Assembly: GCA_963788325.1 (NCBI GenBank)
Contig: CAWBGJ010000009.1
Coordinates: forward strand, 472,849 to 536,848
Source: Prado023 sp963788325
Lineage (GTDB): Bacteria > Actinomycetota > Actinomycetes > S36-B12 > CAIYMF01
Length of the DNA stretch: 64,000 bases
Reading direction: 5' to 3'
A model generated the notes under the pieces. The model had not been told where the DNA came from. It did not search any database and was given only the letters and a program-made list of their open reading frames with translations. A program made the translations under genes and the position numbers. This document shows, one piece after another, positions 24,993 through 33,426 of the stretch (position 1 is the stretch's first letter; each line of letters begins with the position of its first letter).

Positions 24993-26676
24993 TGTCGTTC
25001 CCCCCGGAGTCCGCATTCTGGGCGGCTCCGTCGGCGCCGGCCCCGATCGTGGACAACTCCGCCAGCACGAGGTCCTCGATCTCGGCCAGCCGCAACGGCA
25101 CCCGACGGAACTCCGAGATCTCGGTGCGGACCTCGCGCAAGGTCCTGGGTAGGGCTCGCACCCTCCGGATCGCGTGTCCCATATCGGTCCTCTCACCCCA
25201 CAGGAGCGTCCCGCCTGCACCTGCCTCGGACTCGACCAGCTTCGGCCGCCAACGCAGTCCAGCGGCCAGCGAGTCCCGTCGGATGCTACGCCACGACACC
25301 CGGCCCATCGACGGGGACCGAGCATCCAGATGATCGTGGCGCCCGACGTGGACAGTCATCGTGAACGAGGCACCCAGCGGGAAGTGACGCAGCGCTCCCA
25401 GCATGATCCGCCGGGTTGCGGGATCCAGTCGGTCGACGAGATGCCGGGAATGAACGTGGACCTGCCGACCGGATCGTCGGGCACCTATGGCGATCCGCAA
25501 CAGGTCTCGTGGGTCCGAGACATTCGCACGGGCAAGAGCCATTCCTCTGTCGGGCAGCTCGAGCGCGCCGACCGATGCCGTGAAGTCAGTTGCCAGCACT
25601 GGGAAGCCCCGTCCGGCGAGGAACGCGGCGTCAACCCCATCGCCACACCCGAACTCTATGATGGTGGTGCCGGGGGTCAGCGTCCGGGCGAGCCACTTTG
25701 CAGATTCCGAGGGGGGCCGAGAGGTTCCGGCCGTACGTTCGCCCAGGTCTTTCCAGTACTCGTACTGAAACTGGTAGTGACCGAACCAGCCGCCGAAAAG
25801 CCTCGTGACCCGCCTGGGTGTCTCAAGTGCGTGGCGGGAATCCGGGATGCGCCACCCGGGCCCGTAGTTGAGCGTCAGCCACGCGTCGCAGTTGCGCGGC
25901 GCCGGCAGTCGGCGCCCGGCCAGGGTGACCTCCGTCAGGGGCAGGAGGTCATCGGGCCGGAACGGACCCCGGACGTGAAAGGGCTGGTTGATCTGTCCGT
26001 CGCGGAAGAAGGCGCTGAAGACGTCGACGTTGATAGGTGCTCGTCCACCCTCGTCCGCCCCGCGCAACTGGAAGTGCGCGGCGGAGAACCGGCGGGATTG
26101 CCACCCCTCGTCGACCAGATGCCGCTCCAGGGCGAAGCTCTCCCGAGCCACCTCGTCCGGGATGCTGGAGGACGCCAAATAGGCCAGGTCGACGTCATCG
26201 TCGTGCGGGATGAAGTCAGCGCTCCGAACGGCCCCGAGCAGGGTCCCGCCGACGATCCACGCGGGACGGCCCTGATCCGACAACTCGTCGAGCACCGCCT
26301 GCACGTCGCGGACAGCCCGGTCGCGTTCCCCCGTGTCACGGTCCACGAGCTGGACCGTCCACCACCCCCACTTGTCCAGGCTGAGCCTTCGACCCCACGC
26401 GTCGCTGGGCCGACGCCAGCGATCCGCGCCACCGAAGTCATGCTCCACGGAGGCGAGGACTGCACCATCGTGGTCCAGCAGCGCGATGTCGGTGGGACCC
26501 AGGGCCCCCAGCCTCGGAGCCAGACCACCGGGCCATGCCACGAACGAACCGTTCACGAAGCGGCCAACCGGCAGCACGGCATCACCGTCCAAAGCGATGC
26601 TGGCAGCGTGTCTGAGCGCCGTCGGAACCGTCACGCCGGCGGGAGTGATCCGCGGAGCGGGGGTCGCAGTCGTCAT
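24979..26676 (-). CDS. LicD-family transferase fused to a SAM methyltransferase
   Basis: This is a 565-residue protein. Residues about 125-290 are a LicD/fukutin-type domain: AWIVGGTLLGAVRSADFIPH followed by DDDVDLAY is the family signature with its metal-binding acidic cluster. LicD proteins transfer phosphocholine or related phospho-substituents to teichoic acids and other glycans. Residues about 325-470 are a class I methyltransferase with motif I IIEFGCGDGVDAAFLAGRG. The C-terminus is a helical, Arg-rich tail. The ATG has GGAGAG 5 nt upstream. It is the first gene of a three-gene minus-strand operon with the two large glycosyltransferases downstream. I infer modification of the wall polymer with a phospho-group and a methyl group. 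Confidence 0.8.
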   Translation of the reverse strand: MTTATPAPRITPAGVTVPTALRHAASIALDGDAVLPVGRFVNGSFVAWPGGLAPRLGALGPTDIALLDHDGAVLASVEHDFGGADRWRRPSDAWGRRLSLDKWGWWTVQLVDRDTGERDRAVRDVQAVLDELSDQGRPAWIVGGTLLGAVRSADFIPHDDDVDLAYLASSSIPDEVARESFALERHLVDEGWQSRRFSAAHFQLRGADEGGRAPINVDVFSAFFRDGQINQPFHVRGPFRPDDLLPLTEVTLAGRRLPAPRNCDAWLTLNYGPGWRIPDSRHALETPRRVTRLFGGWFGHYQFQYEYWKDLGERTAGTSRPPSESAKWLARTLTPGTTIIEFGCGDGVDAAFLAGRGFPVLATDFTASVGALELPDRGMALARANVSDPRDLLRIAIGARRSGRQVHVHSRHLVDRLDPATRRIMLGALRHFPLGASFTMTVHVGRHDHLDARSPSMGRVSWRSIRRDSLAAGLRWRPKLVESEAGAGGTLLWGERTDMGHAIRRVRALPRTLREVRTEISEFRRVPLRLAEIEDLVLAELSTIGAGADGAAQNADSGGNDSDRT

Positions 26677-26688
26677 GCTCGCTCTCCG

Positions 26689-26701
26689 GGACCTTAGGTC
26701 C
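26689..26701. promoter_or_regulatory. palindrome GGACCTTAGGTCC upstream of licD-like gene
   Basis: This perfect palindrome has 6-bp arms and one central base. It lies 13-25 nt upstream of the LicD-like start. On the minus strand it follows directly after CGATAACA, which contains a possible -10. That is an operator-like position at the transcription start. No cognate regulator is seen in the window. Confidence 0.35.
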
Positions 26702-26803
26702 TGTTATCGCGCACTAGGCCAACGGGGGCCTCCCAGTTAATCACCCCGGCGGAGACGTCGATGCTCCCATGCGACCATCTCGGAACCCAAAGGGAAGGCG
26801 ACC

Positions 26804-28693
26804 ATGCGTACGCATCCGGAGAACTACCATGGACCTCGTCCCGCGAGGGGACGCACCTTCGCCGTCGCTGTGCTGGCAGCCTGCGCCATCGTGGCCCCCA
26901 CCCTGCCGACACCGGCGGTCGGCGCGCCGATGCCCGCGTCGGGCGCCCCGTCCATCACCGCAGCACCCCGCGCTGCTGCGGTGACCAGCACTTCTGCGCG
27001 GCTCAACGTCCGCATGCGCGCCTATGTTGAGCTCAAGAAGAAGCTAACGGGATCCAAGAAGGTCCAGGTGACGCTCAAGAGCCGGCGGAACGGCGCTTCG
27101 GCCTACGCCGCCCGGGTGACCTTCAAGCGCAGCACGGCAACGCTCCAGTGGCTGTCGTACGACGCGGCCGGGCGGGCCACGAAGCTGGGCGGGTCGGTCA
27201 CCCTGGCCACCAAGGTCAAGCCCAAGCGCAGGGTCTACTTGCAGACCGAGGTGGTCGAGACCACGGGCGCGACCACGCTCCAGGCCAAGTCATGGACAAG
27301 CGGCCAGAAGGCCAGGGTGGTGACGCGCACGGACACTCGGGCAGGCCGGCCCAGCAAGGCGGGAACGACGTCACTGTCGGTCAAGCGGTCGGCCAAGGTC
27401 AAGAAGCCCAAGGTCCGCGAGTTGAGCGTGAGCCAGCCGGCCAGCCCGGCCGCACCACCCGCACCCAAGGCGGCAGCGCCGGTGGTGCCCACCGGGGGCG
27501 GGACCCTGCCCCCGAATCCGAACTCCGGGCACTCCAGCTGGCCGGGACGCGTCGCGCGCGTGATCGACGGGGACACCATTGACGTCGTGCTCGATGGCAG
27601 TTCGAAGGCGGTCCAGGTTCGCAACGCAGGCATCCAGGCTATGGAGACCGGCCAGTGCCACGGTGCGAGCGCCTCGGCCGCGCTGTCGTCGCTGACCCCG
27701 GTGGGCAGCCGAGTGCTGCTGACTGCGCGCTATGCCAGCAGCACCAGCACAGTCGGCGGAGTCGTACGGCTCCTGCGCTTCATCTACGTGCTCAGGGACG
27801 GCAAGTGGGTCGACACCCAACTTGCCCTGCTCCAGAAGGGTGAGGTGCTCTGGTACCCGATCCCCCCGGAGTACGCGAACTCGAAGACGTACCGGCAGGC
27901 CATGGAGCGGGCCGCGGCCGCGAAGGTCGGCATGTTCGCACCGGCTCGCGCGTGCGGAACCCCGAGCACGATGTCGATCCCGCAGATCTGGATCAACTAC
28001 GACGGGGACGGCGATGAGAACGTGGCCGTCAATTCGGAGTACATCCGCCTGTACAACCCCAGCTCCGCCATCGTGGACCTGTCCAAGTGGTGGATACGGG
28101 ACGGCTCACAGCACCACGCCATCATCCCCAGCGGCACCGTCATCAAGCCGCGGGGCACCCTGACCCTGCACGTGGGCAAGGGGACCAACAGCCCATCGAC
28201 CGGACATTTGTACTGGGGTTGGACCGGACCCCGTTTCCAGAACACGATCAATGCTGCGACCGGCCGCAGGGTGTCGGACCCGCCGGGGAACACCGCCTAC
28301 CTGTTCGATCCACGGGGCAACGTCCGAGCCCTCACCACCTATCCGTGCGTCACCTGCGGGACGCACCCCCTGCGGGGGAAGGTGGCGGTGACCGTCAGGC
28401 CGACCGGCAGCGCGGAGGCGATCTCCGTGCGCAACACGAGCTCCGCCTCGATCGACCTGTCCTTCCAGGTCGTGCAGTCACGGGGCAGCGTGTACGAGAT
28501 CCGGCCCGGGACCGTGCTCTCCCGAGGTGAGGTGCTCACGGTGCACATGCGCACAGGGACCGCGACCCGCCTGACGCAGTACTGGGGCAAGACGGCGGAG
28601 TACAACCTCCCGGACTCCGGTGGCGAGATCCGCCTTCGAAGCGTGCGCGATGTGGAGGCGGCGTGCGTGTCCTGGGGCAGTGGGGCCTGCTGA
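26804..28693 (+). CDS. secreted thermonuclease with lamin-tail domains
   Basis: This is a 629-residue exported protein. Its signal peptide (TFAVAVLAACAIVAPTL) is cleaved near VGA-PM at about residue 42. A Lys/Arg-rich beta domain follows (residues 55-215), then a Pro/Ala linker. A staphylococcal-nuclease-like domain (about 246-386) contains VARVIDGDTIDVVLDG, VQVRNAGIQAMET, VRLLRFIYVL and LALLQKGEVLW, equivalent to the Arg/Glu/Arg catalytic strands. Two LTD-like beta domains (about 394-510 and 526-629: EYIRLYNPSSAIVDLSKWWI, AISVRNTSSASIDLS) form the C-terminus. LTDs commonly accompany secreted nucleases. GGAAGG precedes the ATG by 7 nt. It is a single gene in a glycopolymer locus, so a nutrient, biofilm or wall-associated nuclease role is inferred. 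Confidence 0.85.
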   Translation: MRTHPENYHGPRPARGRTFAVAVLAACAIVAPTLPTPAVGAPMPASGAPSITAAPRAAAVTSTSARLNVRMRAYVELKKKLTGSKKVQVTLKSRRNGASAYAARVTFKRSTATLQWLSYDAAGRATKLGGSVTLATKVKPKRRVYLQTEVVETTGATTLQAKSWTSGQKARVVTRTDTRAGRPSKAGTTSLSVKRSAKVKKPKVRELSVSQPASPAAPPAPKAAAPVVPTGGGTLPPNPNSGHSSWPGRVARVIDGDTIDVVLDGSSKAVQVRNAGIQAMETGQCHGASASAALSSLTPVGSRVLLTARYASSTSTVGGVVRLLRFIYVLRDGKWVDTQLALLQKGEVLWYPIPPEYANSKTYRQAMERAAAAKVGMFAPARACGTPSTMSIPQIWINYDGDGDENVAVNSEYIRLYNPSSAIVDLSKWWIRDGSQHHAIIPSGTVIKPRGTLTLHVGKGTNSPSTGHLYWGWTGPRFQNTINAATGRRVSDPPGNTAYLFDPRGNVRALTTYPCVTCGTHPLRGKVAVTVRPTGSAEAISVRNTSSASIDLSFQVVQSRGSVYEIRPGTVLSRGEVLTVHMRTGTATRLTQYWGKTAEYNLPDSGGEIRLRSVRDVEAACVSWGSGAC

Positions 28694-28826
28694 CCTGGCG
28701 GGCACCTCGCGGGAACACCCGGGCAGTCCGCGTCTCAGGGGGGCGGGCCGCCGGGTAGGGTGAGCCCGGACTCACTCGGGGACCCATCCGCCGGACCGGG
28801 GGATTGCACGATCGCACGGAGGGCAC

Positions 28827-31013
28827 GTGACCCCATTCTTCTCGGTCGTGGTAGCTGCCCGCGACGTTCGCGCGTACGTCGGTGACAGCGTCGGCAGCGT
28901 CCTGGCTCAGGACATGGCCGACTTCGAGCTCATCGTGGTCGACGACGCGTCGACGGACGGCACGGCGGAGATGCTCCTCGACTACGACGACGTCCGGATG
29001 CACGTTCTGCTCCAGCCGGAGTCCCTGGGCCCTGGTCCCACCCGCAACGTGGGCATCGCGGTTGCGACGGGCAGCTACTTGATCTTCCTCGACTCCGACG
29101 ACGTCATGACCGCCGGATCGCTGAGGGCGATCAGGGAGCGCATCGAGCAGACTCAGCACCCCGACGTGCTCGTGTACGACTACGCGCGGCTGTACTGGGA
29201 CGGTCGGCAGGAGCGCAACATGCTCGGCGACCGGATCGTCGCGGCCGCGCAGGTCGGGGTGTTCGACCTCCCTGCGCGCCCGGAACTGCTCGGGATCTTC
29301 AATGCCCCGTGGTCCAGGGCCTACCGCCTCGACTTCGTCCGACGATGGGACCTGACCTTCCCCCCGGGCTACTACGAGGACCTCCCGTGGACCATGGGGT
29401 CGCTCATGATGGCCACGAGAATCGCGGCCCTGGACCGCATCGTGGTCCTCTACCGCCAGCGGCTGGACGGCAGCATCCTGCGCAGCCGCGATCACCGGCA
29501 CCTCGATGTCTTCGGTCAATGGGAGGCCACCTTCGCCCTGCTGGCAGGGCACCCCGAGTGGGAGCGGTACCGCGGCGAGCTCTTCGACTTCATGATCAAC
29601 CAGTTCGACGCCATGCTGGTCGCCCACGGACGGATTCCGGATGACGCGCGGCGCGACTTCTTCCACCTCGCGACGCGCAGCGTCGCCAGACACCGGCCGA
29701 CAGACTGGCGACCGGCGCTGCATGGTGTCGACGCCCTGCGTGGGACGAACGTACGCCTCAGGGCGCTGGCCGACGGCAACTACGCGCTCTTCACTGCGGT
29801 TGCCGCCAACAAGCCCAGGGTCGACCAGGCCAAGAAGATCGCCAGGGGGGCCCTTCCCTCACTACGGGCTCGCGTGTCCAGGCACGTCCCGGACCGCCCG
29901 GACCGCGGCTACCGCGCAACCAGGAGGGATCGTGGAGGCGCTCAGCTCGCGGTCTTCTCGTCGTACTGGCACCGGCGGCCCGCCTGCAACCCACTGGCGA
30001 TCTCCGTGGAGCTGGCACGACGCGCTCCCCAGATCGAACAGGTGTGGGTGACCCATGGGGGGATGGGACACGCCGTCCCCCCGTACGCCACGTGGGTCTC
30101 GCCGCATTCGAGGGAGTACGGCCAGGCCCTAGCCCGCGCCGGGCTGCTGGTCAACAACGTCAACTACCCGGACTGGATGCACCGGCGCTCGGACCAGGTG
30201 TATCTGCAGACCCAGCACGGAACCCCGCTGAAGACGATGGGCCTCGACATGATGCACAGGCCGGGGGCCCGAACGGGCTTCGACTCCTGGCCCGCCCTAA
30301 TCGGGCGGATCGGGCAGTGGTCGCACTGCCTGAGCTCGAACCGGTATTCCACCCTCGTCTGGGAACGCTCGATGCCGGGTCCCTACCAGATGTGGGAACT
30401 CGGATACCCCCGAAACGACATCCTCGTGACCGGTGATCCGCAGCGGACGGCATCGGTGCGCCGAAGTCTGGGGATCGACGGCCGCGTGGCAGTCCTCTAC
30501 GTCCCGACGATCCGAGACTACGGCGCGGTCCCCGGGACCTCGCTCGATATCGACGCGTTCGCCGGCCGATTGCCCGACTCCCACGTCCTCCTGGTGCGCG
30601 ACCACTACCTCCAGATCCGCGCGTCAGCCGGGATCCCAGGTGTCCAGGATGTGACTGACTACCACTCCATCGAGGACCTCCTGCTGGCCAGCGACGTCCT
30701 CGTCACGGACTACTCCTCGACGATGTTCGACTTCGCCAACACCGGCAAACCGATCATCCACTACTGCCCCGACTGGGACGCCTATCGGATCGTGCGAGGA
30801 ACCTACTTCGACCTGTCTCAGGAGAACGCGGGTGCCTTCTGCCGCACCGAGGGCGAGCTCCTGGATCTGCTGGTGGACCCACGCGCGCTCGCGCAGCTCA
30901 GCGCAGCAGGGGCCTACGCCGACTTCCGTGAGCGGTTCTGCCAGTTCGAGGACGGCCGAGCCACGCAGGCAGTCGTGGAACGCCTCCTGGGCCTCCTTCA
31001 CAGGGCGTCGTAG
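28827..31013 (+). CDS. GT2 fused to CDP-glycerol glycerophosphotransferase (TagF-like), intact
   Basis: This is a 728-residue bifunctional enzyme. Residues 1-230 are a GT2 domain (FFSVVVAARDVRAYVGDSVG, LIVVDDASTDGTAE, LIFLDSDDVM). Residues about 370-728 are a Glyphos_transf domain with the active-family motif QTQHGTPLKTMGLDMM near residue 463, GYPRNDIL, PTIRD and DVLVTDYSSTMFDF. The domain moves phospho-polyol units from a CDP-polyol onto a growing teichoic-type chain. A GGAGGG Shine-Dalgarno sequence precedes the GTG start. The next gene, glf, starts on the last base of its stop codon. It is an obvious intact counterpart of the degenerate protein at 22161-24992. Which polyol is used is not visible, and no tagD-like CDP-glycerol synthetase is in the window. 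Confidence 0.85.
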   Translation: MTPFFSVVVAARDVRAYVGDSVGSVLAQDMADFELIVVDDASTDGTAEMLLDYDDVRMHVLLQPESLGPGPTRNVGIAVATGSYLIFLDSDDVMTAGSLRAIRERIEQTQHPDVLVYDYARLYWDGRQERNMLGDRIVAAAQVGVFDLPARPELLGIFNAPWSRAYRLDFVRRWDLTFPPGYYEDLPWTMGSLMMATRIAALDRIVVLYRQRLDGSILRSRDHRHLDVFGQWEATFALLAGHPEWERYRGELFDFMINQFDAMLVAHGRIPDDARRDFFHLATRSVARHRPTDWRPALHGVDALRGTNVRLRALADGNYALFTAVAANKPRVDQAKKIARGALPSLRARVSRHVPDRPDRGYRATRRDRGGAQLAVFSSYWHRRPACNPLAISVELARRAPQIEQVWVTHGGMGHAVPPYATWVSPHSREYGQALARAGLLVNNVNYPDWMHRRSDQVYLQTQHGTPLKTMGLDMMHRPGARTGFDSWPALIGRIGQWSHCLSSNRYSTLVWERSMPGPYQMWELGYPRNDILVTGDPQRTASVRRSLGIDGRVAVLYVPTIRDYGAVPGTSLDIDAFAGRLPDSHVLLVRDHYLQIRASAGIPGVQDVTDYHSIEDLLLASDVLVTDYSSTMFDFANTGKPIIHYCPDWDAYRIVRGTYFDLSQENAGAFCRTEGELLDLLVDPRALAQLSAAGAYADFRERFCQFEDGRATQAVVERLLGLLHRAS

Positions 31014-32200
31014 TGCACGCGATGCGATCCGCCGACGCCATAGTGGTCGGCTCCGGGCTCTACGGGCTGACCATGGCCGAGCGACTGGCCACGCAACTGG
31101 GGTTGCGCGTGCTGATCCTGGAGCGGCGCGCGCACATCGGCGGGAACGCGCACTCCGAGATTCACGCCGAGACGGGCATCGAGGTGCACACGTATGGCTC
31201 GCACCTGTTCCACACGAGCAACCTACGCGTCATCGACTATGTCACTGGCTTCACTGCGTTCAACGACTACCGCCACCACGTCTTCACCCGGTACGGCCAG
31301 CGCGTCCTGCCCATGCCGATCAACCTCGCGACAATAGCGTCCTTCTTCGGTCGCGCGATGGCCCCCGCCGAGGCCCGGGCATTGATCGCTGAGCAGGCCA
31401 GCGAATTGGCCGGACGCGCGCCCACCAACCTGGAGGAGAAGGCGATCAGCCTGATCGGCAGGCCGCTGTACGAGGCCCTGATCCGGGGCTACACCCTCAA
31501 GCAATGGCAGGCCGACCCGAGGACCCTCGACCCCCGGATCATCTCCCGCCTACCGGTCCGGTACACGTTCGACAGCCGGTACTTCAATGACTCGTTCGAG
31601 GGCCTGCCCTTGGACGGCTACGCGGCCTGGTTCGCGCGCATGGTGGACCATCCCAACATCACGCTGCGCACGGGCATGGACTACTTCGACGTGCGCGACG
31701 AGATCCGCGGCGACCAGCTGGTCATCTACACCGGCCCGATCGACCAGTACTTCCGCGATCGCGCAGGGCCCCTGACCTGGCGAACCCTGGACCTGGTCAC
31801 GGAGGTGCGCGACACCCCGGATCACCAGGGGACGGCGGTGATGAACTACGCCGACCTCGACGTGCCCTTCACGCGCGTCCACGAGTTCCGCCACCTGCAT
31901 CCGGAGCGTCGGGCTCGGATCAGCCAGACGCAGACCGTGATCATGACTGAGTACAGCCGCTGCGCCGGCAGCGCTGACGAGCGCTACTACCCGGTCAACG
32001 GCGCAGAGGACCGCCGGCGACTGGAGCAGTACCGGCTGCTGGCGACCGGCGAGCAGAACGTGCACTTCGGGGGCCGCTTGGGCACCTACCAGTACCTGGA
32101 CATGCACATGGCCATCGCCAGCGCGCTCACTGACTTCGACGGAGACGTCCGCACCAAACTGGCTGCCCTGCGATCCAGTCCTTCTGCGGGACTGAATTAG
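31013..32200 (+). CDS. glf: UDP-galactopyranose mutase
   Basis: This flavoenzyme converts UDP-Galp to UDP-Galf. The 395-residue protein starts with an FAD-binding fold (AIVVGSGLYGLTMAERLA, LILERRAHIGGNAHSE). It continues with GIEVHTYGSHLFHTSN, NDYRHHVFTRYGQRVLPMPI and YTLKQWQADPRTL, then the flavin- and substrate-binding C-terminus (FGGRLGTYQYLDMHMAIASAL). Length and motifs fit Glf. The GTG at 31013 overlaps the upstream TAG by one base; an ATG at 31022 is a possible alternative. The stop overlaps the convergent ABC ATPase stop in the four bases TTAG. Galactofuranose is therefore likely in the polymer. Confidence 0.93.
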   Translation: MHAMRSADAIVVGSGLYGLTMAERLATQLGLRVLILERRAHIGGNAHSEIHAETGIEVHTYGSHLFHTSNLRVIDYVTGFTAFNDYRHHVFTRYGQRVLPMPINLATIASFFGRAMAPAEARALIAEQASELAGRAPTNLEEKAISLIGRPLYEALIRGYTLKQWQADPRTLDPRIISRLPVRYTFDSRYFNDSFEGLPLDGYAAWFARMVDHPNITLRTGMDYFDVRDEIRGDQLVIYTGPIDQYFRDRAGPLTWRTLDLVTEVRDTPDHQGTAVMNYADLDVPFTRVHEFRHLHPERRARISQTQTVIMTEYSRCAGSADERYYPVNGAEDRRRLEQYRLLATGEQNVHFGGRLGTYQYLDMHMAIASALTDFDGDVRTKLAALRSSPSAGLN

Positions 32201-33426
32201 CCCGGGCGGCCGGTCGCGGTCGGTCGCACGGCCAACGGCCCGACGGTCGGCGCCTCCCCTGCTATGGAGAACTCGACAGCCGCGGGCAACGTATGGAACA
32301 TCGGCCCACTTCGACTGGCCGCCGTCGACAGTGCCACTCGATACCTGCCGGCCGCCAGGGGGAGGTCCGGGATCGTGAAGGAGCACTCCACCATGCCCGT
32401 AGGGCTGAACGGCTCGATCCCCAGCCGATCGGTGGAGGTTCCCAGCAGCAGTTGCCCACCGCTGAACAGGTCCAGGCGGCCGATGAAAGGCTCGGAGGTG
32501 TCCCATGCCTGGAAGGCCGCGTCGATGTGCAGGGTGTCCCCAGTGCGCAGGTCGCCCAGGGGCCGCCCTGAGTCCGAACGACAGGTCACCGAATCGACGG
32601 TCGGAACAGGACGCGCCGGGGCGGGCGCCGCTCTGGGCTGTTCCGCAGTCCCACCGATGGGTTGATCGCGGCCCTTGGCGGTCGTCTCGCGGAAGGCTGC
32701 GATCACCTCCGCCGGGGTGCCCTGAGCGTGGACCTGACCGTGGTGCAGCAGGGTCGCGCGGTCGCAGAACTGGGTGACCTGCGCCATGCTGTGCGTCACG
32801 AGGACGATCGTCCGGCCTTCGTTCTGCATGCGCCGCACCACGTCGAGGCACTTGGTCTGGAACTCCTCGTCACCGACCGCGAGGACCTCGTCGACGAGCA
32901 GCACATCAGGGTCGGTGTGGATGGCGACGGAGAACCCCAGTCTCATGAACATCCCCGACGAGTAGAACTTCATGGGCGTGTCGATGAACTGCTCCACGCC
33001 GCTGAACTCCACGATCTGGTCGAAGTTCGCCTCGGTCTGCTTGCGCGACAAGCCCAGCAGCTCGGCGTTCATGTAAACGTTCTGCCGCCCGGTGAGATCC
33101 CGCTGGAAGCCAGCACCCAGCTCTAGGAGCGCTGCCAGGCGACCGCGTCGGGTCACCTGGCCACTGGTGGGGGTGAGCACACCCCCGATGATCTTCAGCA
33201 GAGTCGACTTACCCGACCCGTTGTGGCCGATGAGCCCCATCGTCGTGCCCCCGGGGATCTCCAGCGACACATCCTGGAGGGCCAAGAACGTCTCTCGACT
33301 CGGATGCGAGCGGTGCACGGCGTTGACGAGCAGGCCCCTGAGGGTCTTCTCGTGGTGCAGGGAGAATCGTTGCGTCACCTTGTCGATCCGGACCGCGGGG
33401 ACGCCCTCGGGCGGGCTGGGGTTCAC
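32197..33426 (-). CDS. polysaccharide/teichoic acid ABC exporter ATPase with Wzt-type C-terminal domain
   Basis: This is a 409-residue ATPase. The nucleotide-binding domain (about residues 15-250) has Walker A GHNGSGKST, a YSSGMFMRLGFSVA signature region, Walker B DVLLVDEVLAVGD and the H-loop VLVTHS. The ELGAGFQRDLTGRQNVYMN segment is typical of the TagH/RfbE/Wzt subfamily. After an Ala/Pro linker, residues about 300-405 form a beta-sandwich (GDTLHIDAAFQAWD, ECSFTIPDLPLAAGRYRVAL). It resembles Wzt C-terminal domains that recognise a modified chain end. The GTG start at 33426 overlaps the permease stop as GTGA, so the two subunits are coupled. Confidence 0.88.
   Translation of the reverse strand: MNPSPPEGVPAVRIDKVTQRFSLHHEKTLRGLLVNAVHRSHPSRETFLALQDVSLEIPGGTTMGLIGHNGSGKSTLLKIIGGVLTPTSGQVTRRGRLAALLELGAGFQRDLTGRQNVYMNAELLGLSRKQTEANFDQIVEFSGVEQFIDTPMKFYSSGMFMRLGFSVAIHTDPDVLLVDEVLAVGDEEFQTKCLDVVRRMQNEGRTIVLVTHSMAQVTQFCDRATLLHHGQVHAQGTPAEVIAAFRETTAKGRDQPIGGTAEQPRAAPAPARPVPTVDSVTCRSDSGRPLGDLRTGDTLHIDAAFQAWDTSEPFIGRLDLFSGGQLLLGTSTDRLGIEPFSPTGMVECSFTIPDLPLAAGRYRVALSTAASRSGPMFHTLPAAVEFSIAGEAPTVGPLAVRPTATGRPG

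Noticed and set aside
26740..26803. Riboswitch or structured leader before the nuclease gene
   Set aside because: The leader is only about 60 nt and I see no stable conserved stem beyond ordinary GC-rich pairing.
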